From Herbaspirillum sp. Sphag64 (lineage in GTDB: Bacteria > Pseudomonadota > Gammaproteobacteria > Burkholderiales > Burkholderiaceae_D), in NCBI RefSeq assembly GCF_014192645.1, contig NZ_JACHYE010000004.1, positions 1-64,000 on the forward strand: 64,000 bases of DNA, written 5' to 3'. The notes under the pieces are model-generated. The model saw nothing but the letters and a program-made list of their open reading frames with translations, made no database searches and was not told the DNA's origin. Below, in pieces: positions 48,649 through 57,797 of this stretch. The stretch's first letter is position 1. Every line of letters starts with the position of its first letter. Both the position numbers and the translations under genes were made by a program.

Positions 48649-48800
48649 CATTTTGATAGCTCCTTGCATGAGGTAAGTTGCGTCCACTTTATCCAAGGTG
48701 GCGTGTTCGCTTGCGGGCGTGTTATGGCTTGCCCCGTCGGTGCGACGTCTGGAGTGGTCTGTCACATGATGCAGGTCGCCTGACGATCATTTTTGAAAGC

Positions 48801-48812
48801 TTTGTCGACACT
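48801..48812. promoter_or_regulatory. Operator-like TTTGTCGACACT
   Basis: Close variant of ATTGTCGACAAT, about 237 bases before the tsx-like start. Confidence 0.4.
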
Positions 48813-49048
48813 TTTTTTGCGAGCAGGTGTTTTCCTGGCATGGGGTTTGCATTAGTGATCCCGGCGGTGACGTCTGGCGCATGCGTTGTGGACATGACCT
48901 GATGTTATTTGACATTGGCTGACAAATTCAACAGGGTTCGGCGCGTGTTGCGATGGACTCTGGCGTGCATGTTTGCCGAAACAGTTTTGAGGGTTGTAGG
49001 GGTCTGGGTCTGAATTATTTTGATGACATCTAAAAAAGGGAGAGAAGT

Positions 49049-49885
49049 ATGAAAAAGAGTGCAATGGGGAAAATTCTGACGACAGCTGCCTTGCTGGCTG
49101 CAGCTTGTGCCGGTTCGGTGGCACATGCAGAGGAATGGTCTGATAACTCGCTGAGCGTGCGTTACGGTACGCAGTTTGCCGAGCCGTATGTTGGTGACGG
49201 CATTGCCAAGACCATCTATAACTTCACCCATAGCGGTGGCTACAAGTACGGTACCAACTTCTTCAGCATCGACATGCTGATGTCCAATGCCAAGGACAAT
49301 GATTCGCAGGAAGCTTACGTGGTCTACCGTAATACCATTGACTTCAGCAAGGTCGGCGGCAAGGATCTGGCATGGGGCCCGGCACGCAGTTTCGGTGCAA
49401 CGGTCGGATTTGACTGGAATACCAAGAATGACCCAGGCTACAGCTCACGCAAGCGTATGTATGTCGCTGGTCCGACTGTGATGATGGATGTGCCTGGCTT
49501 CTTGAATATCAGTGTACTGGCCCTGTGGGAAAGCAATCAGCCGGTCAATAGCAGCAACGTTCGTATTGCTCGCTATGAATACAGGACGCACCCGATGCTG
49601 GATCTCGCCTGGGGTATCCCGATTGGTGACAGCGGCTTTTCGTTTGAAGGCTACTGCGACTATATCGCCGCCAAGGGTACGGATGAATTTGGTGACCCAA
49701 CGTCGCCTGAGCTGAACTTCGACGGCCAGATCATGTACGACCTGGGCTCCCGCATCGGCATGGGCAAAAATACTTTCCGTGTCGGTCTGGAATATCAATA
49801 CTGGCGTAACAAGTTCGGTAACCCTGACACTGTCCCGGGCTCTTTCGCCAAGACACCAATGGTCCGTGCCGAGTATCATTTCTAA
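49049..49885 (+). CDS. Tsx-like nucleoside-specific outer-membrane channel protein
   Basis: A 278-residue outer-membrane beta-barrel. The signal peptide is cleaved after AHA (about residue 27), then EEWSDNSLSVRYGTQFAEP begins the barrel. Strands alternate through the protein and it ends in Phe (VRAEYHF). Family resemblance is to the Tsx / nucleoside-binding outer-membrane protein group (GGYKYGTNFFSIDML). A channel for nucleosides or purines fits the setting: purine ABC transporters, puuD, puuE and deaminase nearby. It ends at a strong terminator. Confidence 0.78.
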   Translation: MKKSAMGKILTTAALLAAACAGSVAHAEEWSDNSLSVRYGTQFAEPYVGDGIAKTIYNFTHSGGYKYGTNFFSIDMLMSNAKDNDSQEAYVVYRNTIDFSKVGGKDLAWGPARSFGATVGFDWNTKNDPGYSSRKRMYVAGPTVMMDVPGFLNISVLALWESNQPVNSSNVRIARYEYRTHPMLDLAWGIPIGDSGFSFEGYCDYIAAKGTDEFGDPTSPELNFDGQIMYDLGSRIGMGKNTFRVGLEYQYWRNKFGNPDTVPGSFAKTPMVRAEYHF

Positions 49886-49968
49886 GTTGCAATCCTGATG
49901 ACGCGGGAAGCTTAATCTTGACGAAGCACCCGCAGTCATGACTATTTCTGTTGGTCTGCGATGGATGT

Positions 49969-49995
49969 GCCGGGTCTGCGGGCCCGGCTTTTTTT
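49969..49995 (+). terminator. Intrinsic terminator after the tsx-like gene
   Basis: GCCGGG (49969-49974) pairs with CCCGGC (49983-49988), followed directly by seven T residues. Confidence 0.8.
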
Positions 49996-50020
49996 CGGAT
50001 GGAGGTAGACGTGCGTTATT

Positions 50021-50032
50021 TTTGTCGACAAA
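50021..50032. promoter_or_regulatory. Operator-like palindrome TTTGTCGACAAA
   Basis: Perfect palindrome, extendable to TTTTGTCGACAAAA, with the same TTGTCGACAA core as the other sites in the locus. Confidence 0.5.
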
Positions 50033-50156
50033 ATTTTAAAAAAGTGGATTATTCGGTGCTTTTACTGCACTAAGTTTGACCCTTTGCCCTAAAAAGGGTT
50101 TCTGTTATTCCAGTTGAATAAGCGATTTGGCAAGGCTTTTGGGGAAGCCAGGGAAG

Positions 50157-50197
50157 TTGAGACTTCCTCGGGGAGTGTTATTAATATTGTCGACAAT
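50157..50197 (+). promoter_or_regulatory. Candidate puuD promoter with operator at the start site
   Basis: TTGAGA (50157-50162) and ATTAAT (50180-50185) are 17 bases apart. The palindrome ATTGTCGACAAT (50186-50197) follows directly and would cover the transcription start, a repressor position. A second partial site TTGCGACAA lies at 50214-50222. Confidence 0.5.
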
Positions 50198-50275
50198 AGA
50201 ATGTTTCAGACGATTGCGACAACGCTAATGATTCACAGCGTTGACAGGCGATGTACGATTACATAGGCGAACTTC

Positions 50276-51481
50276 ATGGAAGCATATCTTTTTGAATGGC
50301 TCAATTTACTGCTGCGCTGGCTGCATGTCATTACCGCGATTGCGTGGATTGGTTCGTCGTTTTATTTCGTCTGGCTCGATAACAGTCTGACCCGGCCAGA
50401 AGATCCTGAGCTGCTGGAAAAGGGGGTTGGCGGCGAGTTGTGGGCAGTACACGGCGGAGGATTCTATAACCCGCAGAAATATTTGCTGGCGCCGCAAAAG
50501 TTGCCCAAACATTTGCACTGGTTCTTCTGGGAGTCTTACAGTACCTGGCTCTCTGGCTTTGCCCTGTTCTCTGTCCTGTATCTGTTCAATGCCGGTACCT
50601 TTCTGGTCGACCGGCATGTGCTGGAGATGACGGCCAGCACAGCCGTGTTTGCCGCGCTGGCCTATCTTGTTGCTGGCTGGCTGATGTATGACCTGATCTG
50701 TCGGGTGTTCGGTGACAGGAAGAATGGCGATCGTATCGTCGGCCTCCTGGTGACGCTGTATGTGGTTGTCGCGGTCTGGGTAGCCTGCCATGTCTTTTCC
50801 GGACGGGCAGCATTTTTGATGACCGGTGCTTCGCTGGCGACCGTGATGAGTGCCAATGTGCTGTTCTGGATCATTCCCGGGCAACGCAAGATGGTCGCTG
50901 CCATGCGTGCCGGACAGAGTCCGGACCCGATTCATGGCAAGCGCGGCAAGCAACGCAGCGTGCACAACACCTATTTCACGCTACCGGTAATCTTTGCGAT
51001 GCTGTCCAACCATTACAGCATGACCTACAGTGCGCCCAGCAACTGGCTTGTGCTACTGCTGATCATGCTGGCCGGGGTACTGATCCGGCAATTCTTCGTG
51101 TTGCGTCACAAGGACATCGTCAAATGGCAATACCCGGTCGCGGCGATCGTGATTCTGGCCGCCGTAGCCGCCTGGATCGTGCCAAAGTCGGTACTGGAGC
51201 CGGCGGCAGGTAACCCAAATGCGTCAGTGTCATTTGCCCAAGTCCAGCAAGTTATCCAGACGCGCTGCATTCAATGCCATGCGGCCAAGCCGACACTGAT
51301 GCCGGTTCCCGGCAAGGGCATCATCCTGGACAATCAGGATGGCATTTTGCAACACGCGCAGGATATCTATCAGCAGGTGGTGGTACAAAAGGCCATGCCG
51401 CTGGGGAACATGACCAATATTACTGATGAGGAACGGGCGTTGATCGGTAAGTGGTTCGAGCAGGGTGCCAAGTCAGAGTAA
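50276..51481 (+). CDS. puuD: Urate hydroxylase PuuD (membrane urate oxidase with cytochrome c domain)
   Basis: Oxidises urate to 5-hydroxyisourate, passing electrons to a membrane cytochrome chain instead of O2. The 401-residue product has an N-terminal membrane domain of about eight helices, with LLRWLHVITAIAWIGSSFYFVWLDN as the family start and SVHNTYFTLPVIFAMLSNHYS later. The C-terminal cytochrome c domain has the haem motif CIQCH (Cys331, Cys334, His335) and axial Met candidates in KAMPLGNMT. It is convergent with puuE. The next two pathway enzymes (HIU hydrolase, OHCU decarboxylase) are not in this window. Confidence 0.94.
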   Translation: MEAYLFEWLNLLLRWLHVITAIAWIGSSFYFVWLDNSLTRPEDPELLEKGVGGELWAVHGGGFYNPQKYLLAPQKLPKHLHWFFWESYSTWLSGFALFSVLYLFNAGTFLVDRHVLEMTASTAVFAALAYLVAGWLMYDLICRVFGDRKNGDRIVGLLVTLYVVVAVWVACHVFSGRAAFLMTGASLATVMSANVLFWIIPGQRKMVAAMRAGQSPDPIHGKRGKQRSVHNTYFTLPVIFAMLSNHYSMTYSAPSNWLVLLLIMLAGVLIRQFFVLRHKDIVKWQYPVAAIVILAAVAAWIVPKSVLEPAAGNPNASVSFAQVQQVIQTRCIQCHAAKPTLMPVPGKGIILDNQDGILQHAQDIYQQVVVQKAMPLGNMTNITDEERALIGKWFEQGAKSE

Positions 51482-51503
51482 TCTGCGTTGACGCAAGAAA
51501 GTC

Positions 51504-51536
51504 AAAGGGCTGAACATGGTGTTCAGCCCTTTTGTT
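51504..51536 (+). terminator. Intrinsic terminator after puuD
   Basis: AAAGGGCTGAAC (51504-51515) pairs with GTTCAGCCCTTT (51521-51532) around a five-base loop and runs into TTTGTTTT. It may also slow transcription from the convergent puuE. Confidence 0.85.
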
Positions 51537-51570
51537 TTGCGTATCAATGTCTCGGTGATTTTTGCGTCAG

Positions 51571-52506
51571 TCAAGCGGCTGGCGGATAGGGATGCTCACG
51601 TTGCCAGTGTTCGGCGATGTCGAGCCGGCGGCAGATCCAGACGCGCTCATGGGACTGGATATAGTCGAGGAAGCGTTGCAGTGCCACAAAGCGACCCGGT
51701 CGTCCGAGCAAACGGCAATGCATACCAACCGAGAGCATCTTGGGCGCTTCCTCTCCTTCCTGATAGAGTACGTCAAAGCTGTCCTTGAGGTACTGGAAGA
51801 AGTGATCGGCCGTATTGAAGCCCTGTGGCGTGGCAAAGCGCATGTCGTTGCTATCGAGCGTATAGGGTACGATCAGATGCGGTTGCTGGCTGCCATCGGC
51901 GAGCGCGACATTGGTCCAGAACGGCAAGTCATCGCCGTAGTAATCCGAGTCATAGGCAAAGCCGCCATGCTCGACCACCAGTTGTCGGGTATTGGGTGAG
52001 TCCCGACCGGTGTACCAGCCTTGCGGAGCGCTGCCAGTCAGTTCGCGGAAGATCTCGACTGCGGCACGCAGATGTGCGCGTTCGGTGTCGATATCGATGT
52101 TCTGATAGTGAATCCAGCGCAAGCCATGGCAGGCGATTTCATGTCCCAGTTCGACAAACGCCTGAGTCAACTCTGGATGCCGTTGCAATGCCATGGCTAC
52201 GCCAAACACGGTCAGTGGCAACTGACGTTTTTCAAATTCACGCAGGATGCGCCAGACGCCGACGCGTGATCCATACTCGTAGATCGATTCCATCGAGAGA
52301 TGGCGCGCCGGATAGGCTGCCGCACCGATAATTTCCGAGAGAAACTGTTCCGATGCCGGATCGCCATGCAGCACCGAGTTTTCGCCACCTTCTTCATAGT
52401 TGAGGACGAATTGCACGGCAATTTTGGCCTGGCCTGGCCAGTTTGCATGTGGAACCTGACGGCCATAGCCGATCAGGTCGCGGGGATAATGGTTGCTTGC
52501 TTGCAT
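51571..52506 (-). CDS. puuE: Allantoinase PuuE (polysaccharide-deacetylase fold)
   Basis: Opens the hydantoin ring of allantoin to allantoate. The 311-residue product belongs to the cofactor-independent PuuE group, not to the amidohydrolase AllB. It starts YPRDLIGYGRQVPHANWPGQAKIAVQFVLNYEEGGE and contains EYGSRVGVWRILREFE and the HGLRWIHYQ segment with deacetylase-fold histidines. It lies 43 bases after the GntR gene on the same strand and is probably co-transcribed with it, under the paired operator at 53372. Confidence 0.94.
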   Translation of the reverse strand: MQASNHYPRDLIGYGRQVPHANWPGQAKIAVQFVLNYEEGGENSVLHGDPASEQFLSEIIGAAAYPARHLSMESIYEYGSRVGVWRILREFEKRQLPLTVFGVAMALQRHPELTQAFVELGHEIACHGLRWIHYQNIDIDTERAHLRAAVEIFRELTGSAPQGWYTGRDSPNTRQLVVEHGGFAYDSDYYGDDLPFWTNVALADGSQQPHLIVPYTLDSNDMRFATPQGFNTADHFFQYLKDSFDVLYQEGEEAPKMLSVGMHCRLLGRPGRFVALQRFLDYIQSHERVWICRRLDIAEHWQREHPYPPAA

Positions 52507-52549
52507 GTTTTTATCAGAGTAAATGAGTCAAAACGGTGACAGGATTTTC

Positions 52550-53260
52550 TTATGATTTTCCTAGTACCGACCGTAAATCAAATTGTTCAGTGGTATCTGG
52601 CAATACCCGATCTTCACAGAGGTGCAAATGCTGCGCCATGTGCGCCTGCGCCTGCGCGACGTCACCACTCTCTAGCGCCGCCAGCACCGTATCGTGTTCG
52701 TCGAAGGAACAGGCATTGTGACCCGGCGCTTCGGTCTTGGCGATCATCAGGGTGGTGCGTGATACCAGCTTGCGCAAGGTGTCGACCAGCAGGTCATTGC
52801 CGGTCAGCTCAGCCAGCGCCATGTGAAATTGCGCAGACAGCCGTATCCAGCGCGGTCGGTCGCCGCTCAGATAAGACTGGCGCTCTTCCTCGACCATCTT
52901 GCGCAATCCCGCGATCTGACGCGTACTGGCTTGCCGTCCCACCTTGTCCAATACTGCATATTCAATGATATTGCGCAGCTCAAACATATCCCGTACTTCC
53001 GCATGGGAGGGACTGGCGATGAAGGCGCCGCGATTGGCTTCCAGATCGACCAGGCCCTCGCTGGACAAGCGCGCCAATACTTTACGCACGGTGTGACGGG
53101 CCGTGTCATAGATCTGGCACAACACCTGTTCTGTCAGCTTGGTACGCGGTGGTAAGCGGTGTTCCATGATGGCGTCATAGATATCCTGATAAATGCGTTC
53201 TTCCAGCACTGTGGTCATTGGCGCTGGTAGTGTTTGTTTGGTCTTGGTTGCTTTGGTCAT
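52550..53260 (-). CDS. GntR-family (FCD) regulator of the purine locus
   Basis: A 236-residue DNA-binding regulator. The N-terminal winged helix is at about 18-85, with LEERIYQDIYDAIMEHRLPPRTKLTEQVL and HTVRKVLARLSSEGLVDLEANRGAFIA. A C-terminal all-helical FCD ligand domain follows, with metal-site-type histidines (AQFHMALAELTGN). The ATG at 53260 was chosen because the upstream extension is not family-like. It is followed by puuE. Operator palindromes before itself, puuD and the ABC transporter suggest that it controls all three and itself; this is inference. Confidence 0.88.
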   Translation of the reverse strand: MTKATKTKQTLPAPMTTVLEERIYQDIYDAIMEHRLPPRTKLTEQVLCQIYDTARHTVRKVLARLSSEGLVDLEANRGAFIASPSHAEVRDMFELRNIIEYAVLDKVGRQASTRQIAGLRKMVEEERQSYLSGDRPRWIRLSAQFHMALAELTGNDLLVDTLRKLVSRTTLMIAKTEAPGHNACSFDEHDTVLAALESGDVAQAQAHMAQHLHLCEDRVLPDTTEQFDLRSVLGKS

Positions 53261-53371
53261 GGCGCGTAAGTGAGTCAAGGCAGTCGGTGGCAAAGAGACG
53301 CATTTTTCCAGCACCGGATATGCATAGTAGTACCGATATCGGACCCCGCAGTAGCAAACCAATCGCTCAGT

Positions 53372-53405
53372 ATTGTCAACAATGGTGAAGTTGATTTGCA
53401 ACAAT
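53372..53405 (-). promoter_or_regulatory. Paired GntR-type operator before gntR-puuE
   Basis: ATTGTCAACAAT (53372-53383), ten bases, ATTTGCAACAAT (53394-53405), matching the module at 48483-48516 in sequence and spacing. It lies 112 bases upstream of the gntR ATG. Confidence 0.62.
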
Positions 53406-53554
53406 TTGGTGAGTTCGTGCACCAAACCTGATCGCCCTACGTGGCAATTTCAGAATGTCGCAGCAATTACCCCATTTACACAAGGCCCTTCGTGGCTAGC
53501 CGGCTGCTATCCATTCTGTATCAGCAATCAGTGTGCCATGTACTGTCTCACGGG

Positions 53555-53566
53555 ATTGTTGACAAT
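53555..53566. promoter_or_regulatory. Operator-like ATTGTTGACAAT
   Basis: Equals the reverse complement of ATTGTCAACAAT. It lies about 295 bases before gntR, followed by a TTGTCG half-site. Confidence 0.45.
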
Positions 53567-53752
53567 CAATTTGTCGCTATCTGGGATGCCGAGGCTGTAC
53601 AACAAGGACTGTCGCACAAATCTTGAGAATAATAAGCGCGTTGCGCGTCGCTTGATTTTGCCGCGCAATTTACGCCAAGGAGGAGGTCTGGGGGCAGTGC
53701 CGTCATGGCGAACCCTTTGGTTGCGCCATGAATGCATGCATCAATTCGTATT

Positions 53753-55039
<1,287 letters not shown>

Positions 55040-55612
55040 ATGAACAAGACTATCAAAACCACACTGACTAGCGGCGCGCTGATCGCGGGGGCGGCGCTGG
55101 TGTCGGGGTGTTCCATGTTCTCTGGAGAGAAAAAGGAAGATCCCGGTGTAATCCCTTTCCAGACAATTTCCAGCGGGGCCTACAGCGGGACCGTGAAAAA
55201 CTGGGATAACAAGCAGCAGCCAGTCCTGTGTACGTTGATTCGCTCCCAGAGCGAGTGGGAATACTGGTTCCAGCCTACGCAGGCTTTGAATAGTGCCAAA
55301 CGCAAGCTGCCACTGCGCAGCCAGGATGCGTTGGCACCCAAGGCGGAATATTTTGAGACGCGTCAGTTGCTGTTGGCGACGCGCGTCATTCAAGCGCCCG
55401 ACAGCATTGAACGTGGTCAGGTATTTACGCCCGAGTCGGTCATCATGAAGAATGGCGTGCTGACACTACGCTACCGTTTTGCTTCTCCCGCATCTGGCGC
55501 AACCTACGACGTCAAAGATTTTCTGCTGGTCGAGATTCCGAAGGAAAGTTACACCACAGGGCCGATACGTTTTGTTGAGAATGGGCAGAATGTGTGCGAT
55601 ATTTCGCGCTAA
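55040..55612 (+). CDS. Putative lipoprotein of unknown function
   Basis: A 190-residue exported lipoprotein. The signal peptide ends in the lipobox LVSGC-S (Cys24). The mature part is mostly beta and has a central segment LIRSQSEWEYWFQPT that weakly recalls PrcB-like domains. A C-terminal block (YDVKDFLLVEIPK) follows. I do not recognise the family. It is divergent from the deaminase, has an AT-rich promoter region of its own and ends at a strong terminator, so it is a single-gene unit. Confidence 0.7.
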   Translation: MNKTIKTTLTSGALIAGAALVSGCSMFSGEKKEDPGVIPFQTISSGAYSGTVKNWDNKQQPVLCTLIRSQSEWEYWFQPTQALNSAKRKLPLRSQDALAPKAEYFETRQLLLATRVIQAPDSIERGQVFTPESVIMKNGVLTLRYRFASPASGATYDVKDFLLVEIPKESYTTGPIRFVENGQNVCDISR

Positions 55613-55647
55613 CGCCCAATCCAAGAACCATCGTAAAAATCCTGATG

Positions 55648-55682
55648 AAAAAGCCTGACAGATCTGCTGTCAGGCTTTTTTT
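55648..55682. terminator. Bidirectional intrinsic terminator
   Basis: AAAAAGCCTGACAG (55648-55661) pairs with CTGTCAGGCTTTTT around ATCTG. A-run and T-run flank both sides, so it ends the lipoprotein gene and the convergent amino acid transporter operon. Confidence 0.87.
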
Positions 55683-55700
55683 GCATAGAAACGGTGCGGG

Positions 55701-56429
55701 TTACTGTGTCATACCCAAAAATTGCTGTAATTCCGGCGTCTTGGGATTGGCAAAAATCTCTTCCGGCGGACCGATCTCATGGACCTTACCCTGATGCATG
55801 AAGACCACGCGATCACAGACTTCGCGGGCAAAGCGCATTTCATGCGTCACCATCAGCAAGGTCATGCCATCGTCGGCCAGTGAACGCACCACAGCCAAGA
55901 CTTCATTGACCAGTTCCGGATCGAGTGCAGAGGTGATTTCATCACACAGAAGTGCCTGTGGTTGCATGCTCAGGGCGCGGGCAATGGCAACCCGCTGCTG
56001 CTGACCACCGGACAGTTGATCCGGGAAGCTGTCGAATTTCTGCCCGAGTCCGACACGCTCCAGATTCTTGCGTGCCAGCTCACGTGCTTGCGCTTCCGGC
56101 ATGCCCTTGACGATCATCGGTGAAATCATCACATTGCGGCCCACGCTGAGGTGCGGGAACAGATTGAATTGCTGGAAGATCATGCCCACTTTCAGGCGCA
56201 AGGTCTTGAGCTCCAGCTCACTTTTGCCAAGGTAGGCACCAGCAACGCTGATCGCTCCTTCATCGATACTTTCCAGCCCGTTGATGCAGCGCAGTAGCGT
56301 ACTCTTGCCGGAGCCGCTCTTGCCGATGATGGCGATCACTTCGCCGGCCTCTACCGACAGCCGGATACCCTTGAGCACCTGATTGTCGCCGTAGCTTTTT
56401 TTGACATCCTCAATGGCGATGAGCGGCAT
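55701..56429 (-). CDS. Polar amino acid ABC transporter ATP-binding protein
   Basis: A 242-residue GlnQ/HisP-type ATPase: Walker A GKSGSGKST (about 35-43), signature LSGGQQQRVAIARAL, Walker B LLCDEITSALDPEL, H-loop VTHEMRFA. The ATG at 56429 gives the family start MPLIAIEDVKKSYG. It overlaps the preceding permease gene by 20 bases. It is last of a five-gene unit: GntR, binding protein, permease, permease, ATPase. Confidence 0.93.
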   Translation of the reverse strand: MPLIAIEDVKKSYGDNQVLKGIRLSVEAGEVIAIIGKSGSGKSTLLRCINGLESIDEGAISVAGAYLGKSELELKTLRLKVGMIFQQFNLFPHLSVGRNVMISPMIVKGMPEAQARELARKNLERVGLGQKFDSFPDQLSGGQQQRVAIARALSMQPQALLCDEITSALDPELVNEVLAVVRSLADDGMTLLMVTHEMRFAREVCDRVVFMHQGKVHEIGPPEEIFANPKTPELQQFLGMTQ

Positions 56430-57066
56430 TGAATTTCCTTTCCAAGAATTGACTGTATTTGGACAGTGGCCAGCACAGCACAAAATAAAAACATCCGACC
56501 GCAGCGAATACCGTGAAGGGCATGAAAGTGGCGTTGGTGATGACGGTCCCGGCTTTGGACAGCTCGACGAAGCCGATGATCGACGTTACCGCAGTCCCCT
56601 TGATGATTTGCACACCAAAGCCAACGGTCGGTGCAATCGCAATGCGCAGAGCCTGGGGCAAAATGATGTGACGCATTTGCTGAAAATGGCCCATCGCCAG
56701 TACCGATGAAGCTTCCCACTGGCCGCGTGGAATCGCCTCCACACAACCACGCCAGATCTCCGCCAGAAAGGACGCACTCCATAACGTCAGTGCGATACCG
56801 GCAGCCAGCCAGGCGGGGACTTCCAGTCCAAACAAGGCTAGTCCGAAGAAGATCAGGAACAGCTGCATCAGTAGTGGCGTTCCCTGAAACAGCTCGATAT
56901 ACGCTTGTGCCGAGCGGCGCAGGAAGGGGCGATGAGAGATGCGTGCAAACAGGATCAGCATACCGACCGCACTACCCAATATAAACGTGGCCAGCGACAG
57001 CAGCACGGTCCAACGCCCTGCCAGCAGCAGGTTGCGGATGATGTCCCAGAGTGAAAATGAAATCAT
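56410..57066 (-). CDS. Polar amino acid ABC transporter permease (second)
   Basis: A 218-residue HisM/GlnP-type permease with about five helices and the coupling motif region EAIPRGQWEASSVLAMGHFQQMRHIILPQALR. It overlaps the first permease by ATGA (57063-57066). Confidence 0.92.
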   Translation of the reverse strand: MISFSLWDIIRNLLLAGRWTVLLSLATFILGSAVGMLILFARISHRPFLRRSAQAYIELFQGTPLLMQLFLIFFGLALFGLEVPAWLAAGIALTLWSASFLAEIWRGCVEAIPRGQWEASSVLAMGHFQQMRHIILPQALRIAIAPTVGFGVQIIKGTAVTSIIGFVELSKAGTVITNATFMPFTVFAAVGCFYFVLCWPLSKYSQFLERKFNAAHRH

Positions 57067-57734
57067 GCTGGCCTCCGGACAAAGATGAAGCGTGAACCAA
57101 TCAGGCGCAATAACTGGCGCAGCAGAATCGCCATGATCAAATAAATGGCGGTGGTCACCAGATAGGCTTCAAAGGCGCGGAAGTTGCGTCCCTGAATGAA
57201 GTTGGCAGCGAACGACAATTCTTCCACGGCAATTTGCGAGCAGACCGCCGAACCCAGCATCACAATCACAATCTGGCTCGACAACGCCGGCCAGATTTTT
57301 TGCAGTGCCGGACGCAGGATAATGTGCCGGAATGCCTGCCGACGCGACATCGACAGGCTGAGCGCGGCCTCCATCTGCCCCGGGGCAATTGCAGTGACGC
57401 CAGCCCGGATGATTTCCGTGCTGTAGGCACCAAGATTGATGACCATGGTCAGAATCGCCGCCTGCATCTCGGTGATTTGCACACCGATGCTGGGCAGGCC
57501 AAAGAAGATGAAAAATAGCTGCACCAGAAACGGCGTGTTGCGGATCAACTCGACATAGGCGCTTACCAGCGGCTTGAGCCAGCGCGGTCCCTGGGTGCGC
57601 GCCCAGGCACCGAAGATGCCGACGGCAACGCCGATCACGCCTCCCGCGGCAATGAGCTCGATGGTAGTCAGTACACCCTTGACCAGCACATCGGTGTAGT
57701 CGAAGGTCGACAGAAAATCAAAATGATAGGCCAT
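57063..57734 (-). CDS. Polar amino acid ABC transporter permease (first)
   Basis: A 223-residue HisQ-type permease: N-terminal GVLTTIELIAAGGVIGVAVG, YVELIRNTPFLVQLFFIFFGLP, and the coupling loop TAIAPGQMEAALSLSMSRRQAFRHIILRPAL. It follows the binding-protein gene by 63 bases. Confidence 0.92.
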   Translation of the reverse strand: MAYHFDFLSTFDYTDVLVKGVLTTIELIAAGGVIGVAVGIFGAWARTQGPRWLKPLVSAYVELIRNTPFLVQLFFIFFGLPSIGVQITEMQAAILTMVINLGAYSTEIIRAGVTAIAPGQMEAALSLSMSRRQAFRHIILRPALQKIWPALSSQIVIVMLGSAVCSQIAVEELSFAANFIQGRNFRAFEAYLVTTAIYLIMAILLRQLLRLIGSRFIFVRRPA

Positions 57735-57797
57735 GGCGGTTCATTTTCGCGAAGGGGATGAAGGGCGCTGCACAGACGCAATGTTCACAGTCAATGC

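Larger units (their letters stand above)
48233..49048. promoter_or_regulatory. 816-base divergent control region, ABC transporter / tsx-like gene
   Basis: No credible gene; the short open frames here lack family features. It holds a paired operator (48483-48516), a perfect palindrome ATTGTCGACAAT (48637-48648), a near-copy TTTGTCGACACT (48801-48812) and a single TTGTTGCAA (48426-48434). A ribosome-binding site GGGAGAG precedes the plus-strand gene at 49049. Confidence 0.6.
49886..50275. promoter_or_regulatory. Intergenic region, tsx-like terminator and puuD promoter
   Basis: 390 bases without a gene. After the terminator come TTTGTCGACAAA (50021-50032), a stem-loop with ACCCTTT/AAAGGGT arms near 50080-50100, a short GGAAGT/ACTTCC hairpin near 50152-50167, the candidate promoter and the puuD operator. 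Confidence 0.5.
53261..53752. promoter_or_regulatory. Intergenic region upstream of gntR-puuE
   Basis: 492 bases with no supported gene. It holds the paired operator (53372-53405), a further palindrome (53555-53566) and half-sites such as TTGTCG near 53571. A purine-rich AAGGAGGAGG stretch near 53680 resembles a ribosome-binding site but leads only to a seven-codon frame. No clear terminator for the deaminase gene was found. Confidence 0.45.

Noticed and set aside
48414-48902. Two short plus-strand frames (80 and 74 codons) in the control region before the tsx-like gene
   Set aside because: No family features, overlap the operator sites, no convincing ribosome-binding site.
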